Translations under genes and position numbers: made by a program
Assembly (NCBI RefSeq): GCF_001949145.1
Contig: NW_019091774.1
Coordinates: 1 to 20,510 of the forward strand
Direction: 5' to 3'
From: Acanthaster planci
Lineage: Eukaryota; Echinodermata; Asteroidea; Valvatida; Acanthasteridae
DNA length: 20,510 nt
Shown here: positions 11,501 through 20,124 of the stretch, one piece after another
Numbering within the stretch: the stretch's first letter is position 1
Layout: every line of letters begins with the position of its first letter
Notes under the pieces: model-generated
What the model saw: the letters and a program-made list of their open reading frames with translations, nothing else
Database searches by the model: none
What the model was told of the DNA's origin: nothing

Positions 11501-14500
11501 TTGAAATAGAAAGATTGTTATCTTAGTTTGGCACATACACGTAGTAAGCAGGCTGTGATATGTGAACTGCAGGGCTCCATCGAGGAAGTTAGCAATCAGC
11601 TATTGGCTTCGTGCTCGACAGACGAAACTGGAAGCAGTTATTCACTACATATTTCCTTCGAGGTTCAGTAGCATTACAGATCCCATTGTATACACAATTT
11701 ATGGATTTTACATAACTTACCCATTCAGCAACCAAACACTTCGTAATCAACACTCATCAAAAGTCTTGCTCTCCAATCATACGTGTACACTTGCATTCCA
11801 GGATTTCTTCCGTTAACATCATCATGCTACTTTGCTTATTGCTTCAATGTTCGAAGAATTCAAAATGAATGATGTGAATACATTTTGAAGATTTTCAATG
11901 ATTGAATCCTTGCTCGTTGTCATGGTTCCAGAATTTTGTTCCAGATTTATGACACATTCAGTATATTATTCATAGTGTAATTTAAAGGTCATGCTCGGAA
12001 AATACAGGGTAAATCTTCAGATGTGCAAATGGTTCTTGTTTGTATTGTATTTTGCGAGGGAAATCTAATCATTTGATTAATTTCTTGCGATTCTGAAAAC
12101 TGGAAAAGTTCAAAGTTTTTAAAAACGAACCAACGTGGGCGCGAAAAGGTCTGCACCTCGTTTCAGAAGACTCGTAAATGGTGAGTCCTTCAAATCTTTT
12201 TTGATTGAGGTTAAGTCAAGAGAAGTTAAAGCAATTCCTCAGAATGCTGGAGGATCCAGTGAGTCTTTTTTATATGTGCGCACGTTGTTATGAACGAGGT
12301 TGAAAAAAATCAAGCATTAACTACGTGCAGTGGCAGGCCTTTGTAATAACTGAAATAATTGAAACATTTTATTTTAAGATGTTATCAAATCCAATTAGGC
12401 TTAGACCATTAAAATGTGATGAAGCTGCAACTGCCGCTCGTTTACTTGTCTCCAAAAACACTTCCTACAAGATAAAACGACATTTTCATAAGGAATTGTT
12501 AGTTATTGTTGAGTTTCCAAATATGTGTGCATGGCTGGTACATGGATTTTAATCTTTGATTTCTTAAGTAGTACAGTTTATTTTCTAGTTATTTAGTATT
12601 TTATAATATTTGATAGGCTTAACTAATTTTATTGTAATTGCTGGGCGCCTCTGGAAAACAGTGTTTCACTGAGAGGTTTCCCCAGGATAAATAAGTTAAT
12701 AATAATAATATAGATAGATAGAAATAATGATAGAAATAAATAATAATAAGAATAATACTGTTAATTTCTACTTGATATTCTGTGAAGTCAAATACAATCA
12801 TGGGAAATCAAATCTGCAAACTCGTCTAAGGTGTTCATTGTAACCGAAATCGTTTTGAACACTTTTCCATTTATTCTGTAATTGCAGATTTTGGTACAAC
12901 GGAAACAAAAGGGAAATTAGGTGAGTAAACACCTGACATCACAGTCATTATTAACGTACGGAGAAAATAGGTGTGAGGGTATAAAACCAATTGCTTTGGC
13001 ATTTGAATGAATGGATTTAAATTATATTCAAGCAGTGTAAACTGTTTTCGTGCAAACTGGTAAAGAACAAGAAGGCTTTCTGAAAGGTGAATATGTGCCT
13101 TTACTACTAAAAGTTTTATTTTCAAGCTTTGCATGAACTCGTCCACCGCAAAATTCATTAAAGGGGCATTTCAAAGAGGTTCATTAAGTTAAACGCAGTT
13201 TGAATGTCGAAGCGGTATTTCCATTAAAATGGATGCAGGTGGCTCACATTCATGAAAACCCCAACAAAATTTGCTGAATCTGTTACAGGAAAACGATGGG
13301 ATATATCGTATTATACCCAGCGCTGTGTCCTAAAATACTTTATGCTTGTAGATCTTGTAAACGCATCACAAGTTTATTAATGATGTAAAATAGATGACAT
13401 TTTGCGTTGTCCGTATGTTATGCAAGTACTGGTTCACGCAGTACGGGCTCATGCACAAAGTTTGGTTTCATAAATTTATAGTCAAAACCTGCGCGTCAGC
13501 TGCATTGTAATCTCAAAGGTCGAGATTATACCAACTTAGCAACCAAGCGACTTGTTCAAATAAACACTGATAAACATTTTGAACGACGCTGCGCCCGCCA
13601 TACATGTACGTACCCAATACAATGATCAGGGTGTGGCTGAGGTGAAAAGGTATCGGCAAATGTCTATTTTACAGTTAATGCGACGAGCGCCCTCTGTGTG
13701 CCGCATGAGGATAATTACTGGTCTAAAACTCAGTACATTTAATTGCATTTTGAACAGTGTAAACATCTTTTCTTTGCATTTTCCATGAAGAATCACATGT
13801 TCATTTGCATTAGCAAATATTTGCTCTAGTGGAAGAAATCAAATAATTTAAGAGCCATGAGCACAATAAACGCACATAGAATTCACACACTACCAAATCG
13901 CGCTGCCCAGAATTACATTCATACTAATCTGCCTCAAAGCGCTTACAATCGCCTTCATCAAGTCAGACCATTTCGTAATCCTTGTAGGTGGATATCCAGT
14001 CTGTGTCCTTTTAGATGCCCAGCCATTCACCTGGTTGGAGAGAGGCAGTTGCAAGTAGGGCAAAATAAGTTTTTGTTACAACCTGTTTTATAGCTGCTCT
14101 TAATTCTATGATTAGCAGTCTGAAACCACTGAGCCGTACTACATGTCAGGTGTTTACTCGTCTTTGTTTCCATATATGACAGAAATGCTATTGTTAACAT
14201 TCTTTATTTGAACTCGGAGTAACAACCACTGAAGCAACCCATTTTTAATCAATATTTGTGAATAAGTTTTGCAGTATAAACTGTAGGTACGAATCACATG
14301 TTTGATTTGATAAGTTTGGCTTTTTGACCTTTTACGGATGGCTCAACGATTTGAACATAAAGAAGATAATTTAGAAATCAAACAATTTGTCCACATCCAC
14401 AACCTGTTATAATTGTCATTAAATTTTATTCCATTGTATTTTATTTTTTCATTTTGTGCCATGTTCATGCTATCGTTTGACACCAAAATACTTCAGCTTG

Positions 14501-16702
14501 TTTTATAACAGGCAAACTTGCAACAGAAAATTAAGAAGTGAAAAAGGTGGATCGTATGTTCTTTTGGATGCCGAATGCTTGCTTCATTGCCATATTGTTT
14601 TGCGACTTAACAATACGCCCGGCTCTAGATTCAGACGTCTTTTGTCTTTATTAGGCCAGAGCTTAAAGATAACACTTAAAAGATGATAGTTGATGAAATT
14701 CTTGAGCGTTGCGCTACGTTTTCCCGCGTACCTTATACTCACCATTAACATTACACTCATCTGCAGTACCGTCATAATGACTTCCATCTGGGGGTGTATT
14801 TCTTGGATTACATATTGCCTATTCTTGCTTTCTGAGAGTGTTTTCTCAAAGTCAGTAACGCTGTAATGGCTTTGTAATGATAGTATATACATTTTCAACA
14901 TATTTCTGTACTTGATCTGTTCTGTGTGCCTAACTTACTTAAATCTGTGAATATTTGTAATTAATTTCTTTGTTCATCTTTATAATTATTCATAAGCACC
15001 TAGTCAGTTTCCCTATATGATTTGTTTCTTAATCTATAAATGTTAAGGAAGGATCCCTGAAAGGAACTTCGGTGTAAATTGTTGATAATCTTGGATTCCT
15101 GTTCTTTGTAATGCGTGCTTTCTCATTTGGTCATCTCTGGGTCTTGTCAAGTTTGTTTATTTTTCTTCGTAATCCCCCAAAAGCTTTCTTGCTGCATCTC
15201 TGAGTTTTCACTTGAAATCTCTGACTGGCTCCAGTGATTTTTTAAAATTAATTTCCTTTCTTAGCTTCGTTAGTAAATGCGTATACTTTTCCATGTTGTG
15301 CTGCCTATCAGCCACCTCATGCTAACCATATGTGTTTCAGTTCGTTCTTGCAAGCAGCATGTTCATGTTAGAAACATATTTCAGTTTTTATTTGTGTTGT
15401 TTTCTTTTGAAAGTACTGAAAACCCTAAGTTTTGTTTTCTCCTGGTAGTTTATTCAGTCGATAAATTGTGTTTGGGTGAGGAAAAATGACAGCTCGGATT
15501 TGGGAGGCTGGAAGTTGGTGATATAAATGCATTGCCCATCTTTTGAGAGAAATCAAATTGTGTCAGAGTGATATTTCGGTCCGAAAATCATGCAAATCCG
15601 TGTTCAGGATTGAGGGAAGTTAAAACGCGGGGGGGGGGTCAAGCAATAAAGAAAAAGCGAGCTTGTGTCTATTCAAACGAAACACTCAAGTGATTTCTTT
15701 GTTTCATTTACTGTCTATTTGCAGCCAGTGATGGACTTACAACAGGACAAATTGTTGGAATTTGCGTTGGAGCAGGTGCCGTGGTAGCAATTTTTTTTGT
15801 CCTCACTCTCTGCATTTTGTGCCGAGAAAGTCTCAGCAAACGGTGTTCTTGTCTACAGTGCAAGTCCTCAGGTGACGTTTTGAATATTCTTTGAGAAAAA
15901 AAACCAGTTAGACATATCTTAATCGTTAAGACGTATTTTCCTCCAGCGGTTTGGGTTATGTATTAATCTCTAGGCGAAATCTAGTTTGAACACCTTAATG
16001 GTCATTCTTTGAGGCACATAGGGTCATTTGCGAGGTATACTTTTAAAGTGGAAACATAAATGTTCAACATGCATGTAAAAAGAAAGTTTTGTATATCTGA
16101 CCTAAATAATTTGCAATTCTTTGAATACAGAATATGTAGTCCCTACAATATTCCTGGGTCTCATTACTTGATAGACAAGTGTATTGTAATTTATTTGTGC
16201 GCGTAACCAGTAGGGGGAACGCATAGGCTGTGTGCATGAGGTAAATCCCTCTTTTGTCAGTATTGATTTTTGTATTGCGTCTCAGATTTTGTCTCAGATT
16301 TCTGTTCAATTATCACCATAAATTCGGTTAATCGAAAAGGCTAATTCGGTGACTCCGTGAAACCTCCAGTAATTATGTTTGAATGTTTCTGATAACAAAG
16401 GCGTCACCCAATTAGCACATACGATTTGCTACTTTGCCATTCTCTCAATACGACTGATAAAAAAACTGAATCAGATATATTTTGTATAAAGTTCACAATA
16501 CTCCTGTTTTGGACAGTAATTGAATTTCAAATCTACACTAGTTAAATGAGTCATTATCTGGATATTGCAAATTAAAAAACGTTATTAATTTCTTGCATCT
16601 GTTCTTCTAGTTAACCCAGAGAAGGAAGGTGGTACACCTGACAAAGAAGCACTGGAACTCAATGGAGGTTCGACCTCCAACAAGGAGAAGGAAGAGGGAT
16701 AA
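2157..16702 (+). CDS. Partial seven-exon gene: Ig / EGF / mucin-stalk / TM surface protein
   Basis: Seven exons join into one open frame of about 342 residues ending in TAA: 2157-2507, 4039-4149, 9491-9559, 10546-10773, 12888-12920, 15725-15871 and 16611-16702. All have AG acceptors, most with good pyrimidine tracts, and GT donors. Every exon enters and leaves in phase 1, and no junction creates a stop. Domain order is Ig-like, EGF-like, Ser/Thr-rich stalk, one membrane helix, short charged tail, which is the layout of a type I membrane protein. The signal peptide and probably at least one more Ig domain must lie upstream, because exon 1 here starts inside a codon. Introns are 1531, 5341, 986, 2114, 2804 and 739 bases. 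By inference it is an adhesion or receptor-like molecule. Neuregulin-like Ig-EGF-TM order was considered, but the EGF is an ordinary Notch-type module and the tail is tiny. No orthologue is recognised; exon structure is confident, function is not. Confidence 0.85.
2806..3176. repeat. TTAACCCTCC / GGAGGATT repeat cluster
   Basis: TTAACCCTCC is present as two exact tandem units at 2806-2825. CCTCCAAAA at 2821-2829 pairs with TTTTGGAGG at 2842-2850 as a 9-bp hairpin. The word GGAGGATT or a one-base variant then recurs at about 2846, 3055, 3103, 3151 and 3161, several times followed by GAGG. A related CCTTAACCCT..AAATCCTCC stretch lies 15 kb away at 18631-18658. Confidence 0.7.
3582..3609. repeat. 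Perfect 10-bp inverted repeat, 8-base loop
   Basis: ATGGAATCAG (3582-3591) is followed by caggggta and then CTGATTCCAT (3600-3609), an exact reverse complement. It is intronic with no flanking feature suggesting a function. Confidence 0.8.
3717..3850 (-). mobile_element. Diverged tRNA-type SINE copy (copy B)
   Basis: Second member of the family at 1636-1765, same orientation, lying in intron 1. The B-box-like core GGATTCAAACC is at 3791-3801 with flanking CCGG, making a near-perfect T-arm stem. The body includes the shared blocks tattcttggtaaaacccac and gggctgaaacccaat. It has a few extra bases (around gcatgt) relative to copy A. The A-box side, near 3835-3850, is more decayed. Confidence 0.6.
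4039..4149 (+). CDS. Exon: EGF-like domain
   Basis: The acceptor is gatttcttgcag and the donor gtaata; 111 bases, phase 1 to 1, 37 residues. Six cysteines are spaced as in a human-EGF-type module: C-x4-C-x5-C-x8-C-x-C-x8-C. The first half is DPCKSNPCKNGRNC and the second half includes FKCVCPLGTQ. The N-terminal D-x-D/N-E pattern of calcium-binding EGF domains is absent, and so is the beta-hydroxylation signature after Cys3. The residue before Cys3 is Asn, so there is no O-fucose site. C-K-S-N-P-C between Cys1 and Cys2 does match the POGLUT1 O-glucose consensus C-x-S-x-P/A-C. One sequon, NCT, is present. The usual Gly-aromatic pair before Cys6 is missing, so the C-terminal loop is diverged. 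Confidence 0.92.
4150..9490 (+). other. Intron 2 (EGF to stalk), 5.3 kb
   Basis: The largest intron, gtaata to gacag. Up to about 7,820 it is full of TACATG runs and contains a (GT)n tract near 7210-7222. Beyond that it is ordinary AT-rich sequence. A 68-codon frame at 4869-5075 and a 148-codon minus frame at 6293-6739 were examined; the latter is a by-product of the TACATG runs and neither has matching splice sites. One exon-like segment at 8617-8728 is listed separately. Confidence 0.7.
8617..8728 (+). other. Exon-like open segment, possible alternative first exon
   Basis: An ATG at 8617 opens a frame with protein-like composition (QQRPVWIEFRDFPDNDDVIP, then a Cys-containing TGCRPGEIYCN). 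It ends in phase 1 at a strong donor, ATG|GTGAGT, after 8728. Phase 1 would join any downstream exon of this gene in frame. The upstream acceptors in reach (tatttag before 8616, tttag before 8661, ccacag before 8695) give phases other than 1, so it cannot be a simple internal cassette. It could be an alternative first exon, a pseudo-exon or repeat remnant. No homology is recognised. Confidence 0.25.
9491..9559 (+). CDS. Exon: Ser/Thr/Pro-rich stalk, part 1
   Basis: The acceptor is gaaatgacag after a modest pyrimidine tract and the donor is gtaatc; 69 bases, phase 1 to 1. It encodes about 23 residues (PTTPESTTESSTIG, then SPGPSATT) in which Ser, Thr and Pro dominate and Cys is absent, as in mucin-type O-glycosylated stalks. 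The symmetric phase means it can be skipped without frame loss. It is short and low in complexity, so its call rests on splice sites, phase match and compositional match to the next exon. Confidence 0.78.
9560..10545 (+). other. Intron 3
   Basis: 986 bases, gtaatc to aacag. It contains a perfect CRE palindrome TGACGTCA at 10121-10128 and an unassigned 130-codon open frame at 10120-10512 that shows no recognisable domain and ends just before the next exon. No other structure was seen. Confidence 0.7.
10546..10773 (+). CDS. Exon: mucin-like stalk, part 2
   Basis: The acceptor is gcttatttttaacag. With the donor gtaaat after base 10773, the exon is 228 bases, phase 1 to 1, 76 residues. By hand count 34 of these are Ser or Thr, with many Thr-Pro pairs and the internal near-repeat TPILTS/TPILTT. 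One N-glycosylation sequon (NTS) is present and there is no Cys. This is the bulk of an extended O-glycosylated stalk between the EGF domain and the membrane. A competing GT two bases earlier (10772-10773) would leave phase 2 and break the downstream frame, so 10773 is preferred. A second AG two bases into the exon could also serve as acceptor but would likewise shift frame. Confidence 0.85.
12555..12756 (+). mobile_element. 3' tail of a non-LTR (LINE-type) retroelement
   Basis: An AT-rich stretch leads to TGTAATTGCTGGGCGCC, then a nested hairpin, then GGATAAATAAG and an AAT/GATA simple repeat. The hairpin has three perfect 5-bp steps: CTGGG 12641-12645 with CCCAG 12681-12685; CCTCT 12648-12652 with AGAGG 12672-12676; CAGTG 12659-12663 with CACTG 12667-12671 around a TTT loop. 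A structured 3' end followed by a short-unit repeat tail is typical of CR1/L2/RTE-like elements in invertebrates. No reverse transcriptase frame is visible upstream, so it is heavily 5' truncated. Exact family is not determined, and the left boundary is a guess. Confidence 0.5.
12695..12756. repeat. AAT/GATA microsatellite
   Basis: Runs of AAT (TTAATAATAATAATA), GATA (TAGATAGATAG) and mixed AATA units follow the retroelement tail directly and are likely its expanded 3' terminal repeat. Confidence 0.85.
12888..12920 (+). CDS. Exon: 33-base stalk micro-exon
   Basis: The acceptor is an excellent ttattctgtaattgcag and the donor a consensus gtgagt. The 33 bases enter and leave in phase 1 and add 11 residues, Y-FGTTETKGKL, after the mucin-like exon. 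The first codon is completed by the T that ends the preceding exon. The peptide has no recognisable domain; it is probably a juxtamembrane spacer, and the Lys residues could make it protease accessible. Its splice signals are strong for its size, but a micro-exon from sequence alone remains uncertain. Skipping it would keep the frame. Confidence 0.7.
   Translation: MLVQRKQKGN
12921..15724 (+). other. Intron 5
   Basis: 2804 bases, gtgagt to tttgcag. It has a single TACATG site (13602), a G10 tract at 15629-15638, and at 13933-13952 the word CTCAAAGCGCTTACAATC. The reverse complement of that word resembles the GTAAAGCGCTTTGAG-type ends of some dispersed elements. A minus-strand exon-like segment at 14743-14818 is reported as a finding. 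Otherwise unremarkable AT-rich sequence. Confidence 0.65.
15725..15871 (+). CDS. Exon: transmembrane segment and juxtamembrane tail
   Basis: The acceptor is ttactgtctatttgcag and the donor gtgacg; 147 bases, phase 1 to 1, 49 residues. After SDGLTTGQ comes an uninterrupted hydrophobic stretch of about 25 residues (begins IVGICVGAGAVVAI, ends LTLCILC). The basic and polar sequence RESLSKR follows, the expected inside-positive stop-transfer for a type I protein. The helix starts with GxxxG (G-I-C-V-G) and GAG small-residue motifs often used for helix packing. Just inside is a Cys cluster, C-S-C-L-Q-C, a plausible palmitoylation site. No kinase or other enzymatic domain follows. Confidence 0.92.
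15872..16610 (+). other. Intron 6
   Basis: 739 bases, gtgacg to cttctag. AT-rich, with no repeat, hairpin or coding signal noticed. Confidence 0.8.
16611..16702 (+). CDS. Terminal exon: cytoplasmic tail and stop codon
   Basis: The acceptor is tcttgcatctgttcttctag, a very good pyrimidine tract. The frame runs NPEKEGGTPDKEALELNG and closes on KEKEEG then TAA at 16700-16702. The roughly 30 residues are hydrophilic and rich in Glu, Lys and Gly, with several Ser/Thr but no tyrosine motif, ITAM/ITIM, SH3-type proline run or obvious PDZ-binding end. With the preceding exon the cytoplasmic part is only about 46 residues, so signalling would need a partner. Confidence 0.85.
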
Positions 16703-17920
16703 GTTACATGCTGAATATATTGTAAAACACATTTTCATTAATTTCAGTTGTTAAATTGTTTGCGTTACTTTTGCTATGTTGTCTTTTGAAATTCTCACTT
16801 TAAGGTGTTCTGTATTCTTCAAATTCAACTTTGGAAGTCGTCAATATGTTCTCAAAGTGGTGGTGATTTGAAAAAGTTCGAATTTATTCAGTACATTGCC
16901 TTGGACCTTTGTAAGATGCGATAATTCATGTGATTTTAATACTGTGAAAGTATAAGATGAACTGCTTTCAGTTACTTAAGCCAGTGTTCGTGACCACAAT
17001 GGGAGCAGTTTATTCTGCGTTGCATTTTTTTTTTTTGGGGGGGGGAACATTTACATGTATATATTCAGTTGCGCACTTGGTACGACTGGCTCTGTGCACA
17101 CTTTTGAAAGTCACTGCGCTGTGTAGGAGTCTTCAAACTTTAACTTTTGCAGTGGACTCTTTGGGTATCTGCTAAATCACAAATTTTATTGGTCCAAGTA
17201 GTACTCAGAATCACATTTTATTAATTTGCTACCCACTGAAACGAACCCTGGTATTTGCCACATTTTCCTCTCGGACCAATTTATGTACATATATGCATAA
17301 TTACAAACAAGGGTACATCTATTTGGAGTGCATAATCGCGTTAAGTGCTTTAACCATAACACTCGTCAATTCTTCACCTGTGGGAGGACTGAGGAGTGTT
17401 AGGGTTGCATGTGAGCACGGGTAGTGTGTGCAGCATAACTCCCATTAGAGAGCATCTGTATGAGGAAAACACGTTTTCTATCTGATAAAATAAATATGGA
17501 AGTATCCAAATAGGGTGCAGTGTCACGTTCATACTTGCCAACCTGTCGTACTCCTTCCTAAGGTCAGGCATCACCATATAATATATTAGAATTTTAAAGA
17601 AACTGAGGGCTCATTTAAATACCATGTAGCCATTGTTTGTGGAAATTGTTTGACTACAAGCACAGGGAGAGGGTTTTCCTCGTTTTCTCTGTTTTCTTAG
17701 AATGACGCGGTATGCATTCTGAATTCTCATCTTGGCATGAACAGAAAAAAAACCCGTTAAGCTTGTTATATTTGAGCCTTTAAATCAATTGACATTGCAT
17801 TTGATTGGATACTTCAATATTTATTTGAACAGATATAAATCAGAGAAAACGTGTTTTCCTTAGAAGTGCTCTTGATCAATCGTATTCTCTGTAGTGCGGC
17901 TAAGCAAATGCATAGTACAC
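16703..17920 (+). other. 3' untranslated and flanking region
   Basis: Starts right after the TAA stop. No canonical AATAAA or ATTAAA occurs before 17489 by hand search, so the 3' UTR may be about 0.8 kb or use a variant signal such as AATATA near 16713. A T12-G9 tract lies at 17025-17045. No splice-linked coding sequence was seen. Confidence 0.5.
17489..17494 (+). promoter_or_regulatory. Candidate polyadenylation signal AATAAA
   Basis: First canonical AATAAA after the stop codon at 16702. Others occur at 18215-18220 and 20270-20275. Which one is used cannot be decided from sequence alone. Confidence 0.3.
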
Positions 17921-18096
17921 AATACGGGCGTTTCACAATAGTGCGCCTCCAGGAGTTTGTAACGCGTTGACCAACCACAGTGCGCGAAATTTGTCAACCC
18001 GACGCGCGTTTGGAAAGGGTCGACAAATTTCGCGCACTGTGATTGGTCAATGCGTTGCAAACTCTTGGAGGCGCCCTACTGTGAATCGACCGTATT
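17921..18096. mobile_element. Foldback/MITE-like element, 80-bp inverted arms
   Basis: The left arm 17921-18000 and right arm 18017-18096 are reverse complements over 80 positions with no gaps and nine mismatches (71/80), separated by a 16-base loop. The arms begin AATACG and end CGTATT, and both sides are flanked by cac, a possible 3-base target duplication. The element is GC- and CpG-rich relative to its surroundings. There is no internal coding capacity. The right arm contains TTTCGCGC (18028-18035) and GATTGG (18041-18046); the left arm has the mirror GCGCGAAA (17982-17989) but CCAAC in place of CCAAT. A non-autonomous foldback transposon is the simplest reading; a transcribed hairpin is possible. 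Confidence 0.75.
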
Positions 18097-20124
18097 CACA
18101 AACGGGGGAGGGGGAATGGGTGGATTTGGTGTACCAGGCTGCTCTAGCCGAGTAGTAGTTGATGAACTAGCACACATCGACTTATTCAATATATATATGG
18201 TTGTTCAGCATGTAAATAAACTTAACGTGTGTAAATATCTACTGTATTATTACGAGGGCTACAGGACACAGAAATATTCCTAACGTTAAGGCGTTTTGAA
18301 TTACCATATTTATTGCCAAGTACCCATAAAGTGTCATGACATCACTGTACTATTTTTTTGACATCCTGTGAGTCCTTGAAGAAATCTTCAATTTTTGCAA
18401 TCATTGATGATACCACCGACTGTTTACGGAAAATGAAAAGCTATTAAATATTTCTGGTGATATAGTTTATTGTTTATTATGTTATTGCCACACCAGCTGC
18501 TGGAATATCCAAAGCCTAATATTTGAAGTTGTTATCATTTCGGTATCAGTTTGTTTTGAAAATTGCCATTAAAATACACGCATATATCAGATTATTTGTG
18601 AAATGTTTTACCAAAATTAACATACAATTACCTTAACCCTAACGCTCCCAAATCCTCCAATTTCAATACGATTTTACATACACCCTAGGGGGTTAGGGTT
18701 AAAATGAATTTTGCTGTGTTAATTTCTTGCCGATATTACTCAGATATAATTAGTTTTAATTACGATTTCATTTTAAAAAGCAAAATCATTTACATCTCAT
18801 CGTTACACATAACTTGTACTCGTATTAGTGTTTCAAAAGCAGCTGTATAAACTTCCGTCCTTTCAGTTCTGTTGAGTGCATTAAACGTTATTGTTTAAAT
18901 CCTATTAAGAGCATATCAAAGTGGAATTAATTTAAGACAGGGCCCTGGATGAAGTGTATGTGGCTTGTGAGGCACGTATTTTTGAGGCAAAAGCTTGAGA
19001 ACTTCGCAGAGATAATAATAGGCTAATGTGATACCAGAGACATTCAGATGATTTTCTTTAATTACCAATGAGTAAGTAAACATGTCCTAATCCCCCACCA
19101 GCACTGTGTCCCGCTGGGAAAGAACTTGAGTTGCAAGCGCAAACAGTTTAGTAAAGGTAGTAGCACTTACCTTTGGAAGGAGTGGGTCTTTCACGAATGA
19201 AAACAATTGAATTTTTTTTGTTCAGGAGCAAAAAGACCCTGTTCACCTCGAAGCTAAAGGTCTAGGCGTGTCACACGTGGTGTTTTCAGAAAACGCTCAT
19301 AAATCAAAGCATGCCTTTTGGATTTTAGGGTTAATCCGAAATATCAAATGATTTCCCACTGTGTGGTAAAGATATGAATATACACCATGTTGAGGTTCTT
19401 TTGGGGTTCGTTTTAAAACTTCGAATTTTAGTTATGCTGTGAAATAACCATCCAATATATTTGACCTTTCGCTTTTAATATCATTTCTGAAACTCAGATA
19501 CTCATGTGTCTACTTGATAGGCATTTTAGTTTAATCAAACTGTATAAGATCAAAAGAAATGTAGTTAAATAGTTATTTTGCAGTGTCGTGGCATCTGTCC
19601 AGTTTTTGGGATGTGTCAACCATTCAAGGGTCACTTTTCGTGTTTAATGTGCAAATTCAATTTTAGACGTCGTCAATTTGCTTTTGCCCATTCCGTCTCC
19701 AACCGTTGACCACGTGCAATTTGTGGATTATTTTTGACTTAATGATATCGAGATCTTATCCTTCAACTCCTAACCAAATTTAGTTTATTATTCCCGCTGG
19801 TGTCTCTGTTGTAACATGCGGAGTAGTTTCAAACTACTATTTACAGGAAATTATTCCCCCAACTATGTATTTGTGTTGCAGACATTGTCAGTTTGTTTAT
19901 TTTTGTTTGAATTGGTTAATCTTCGCTTTTCTCCAAACTAACCACCCCTATGCCCTAAATGCAGCAAAGGTGACACATTTCATCGACTGAGGTTGGTTAT
20001 ACACGGGTGCATGTATTTATTAAACGTAAGAAAGATGTATTCTTTACTACACGGGTTGTGCGTGGTATTGTCCGTGAATGGGGGAAGGACACAGGAGACA
20101 CAACTTTGGCACGTCTGTTCCGGA
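18097..20124. other. Intergenic sequence, no gene supported
   Basis: AT-rich sequence with stops in all frames at short intervals. Apart from the telomere-like inverted repeat at 18633-18702, I see only minor palindromes such as GTTTTC-a-GAAAAC at 19282-19294. Confidence 0.6.
18633..18702. repeat. Telomere-like inverted repeat (TTAACCCTAAC)
   Basis: TTAACCCTAAC at 18633-18643 is the exact reverse complement of GTTAGGGTTAA at 18692-18702, 48 bases apart. Each arm carries a unit resembling the TTAGGG telomere repeat. The left arm is followed by CTCCCAAATCCTCC, linking it to the repeat cluster at 2806-3176. Confidence 0.75.

Larger units (their letters stand above)
10774..12887 (+). other. Intron 4
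   Basis: 2114 bases, gtaaat to attgcag. It holds one TACATG run (11331-11344), the retroelement tail and microsatellite near its 3' end, and several frames under 110 codons with no recognised domain. One at 11562-11816 includes DPIVYTIY, reminiscent of GPCR helix 7, but nothing around it supports a receptor. Confidence 0.7.

Noticed and set aside
11562-11816. 84-codon frame with DPIVYTIY resembling GPCR helix 7
   Set aside because: No preceding helix-6 motif or hydrophobic helices of proper length. A competing frame here (GSIEEVSNQLLASCS) looks equally protein-like, so neither is supported.
13857-14093. 78-codon frame in intron 5
   Set aside because: No splice sites in phase, and it overlaps a likely repeat word CTCAAAGCGCTTACAATC.
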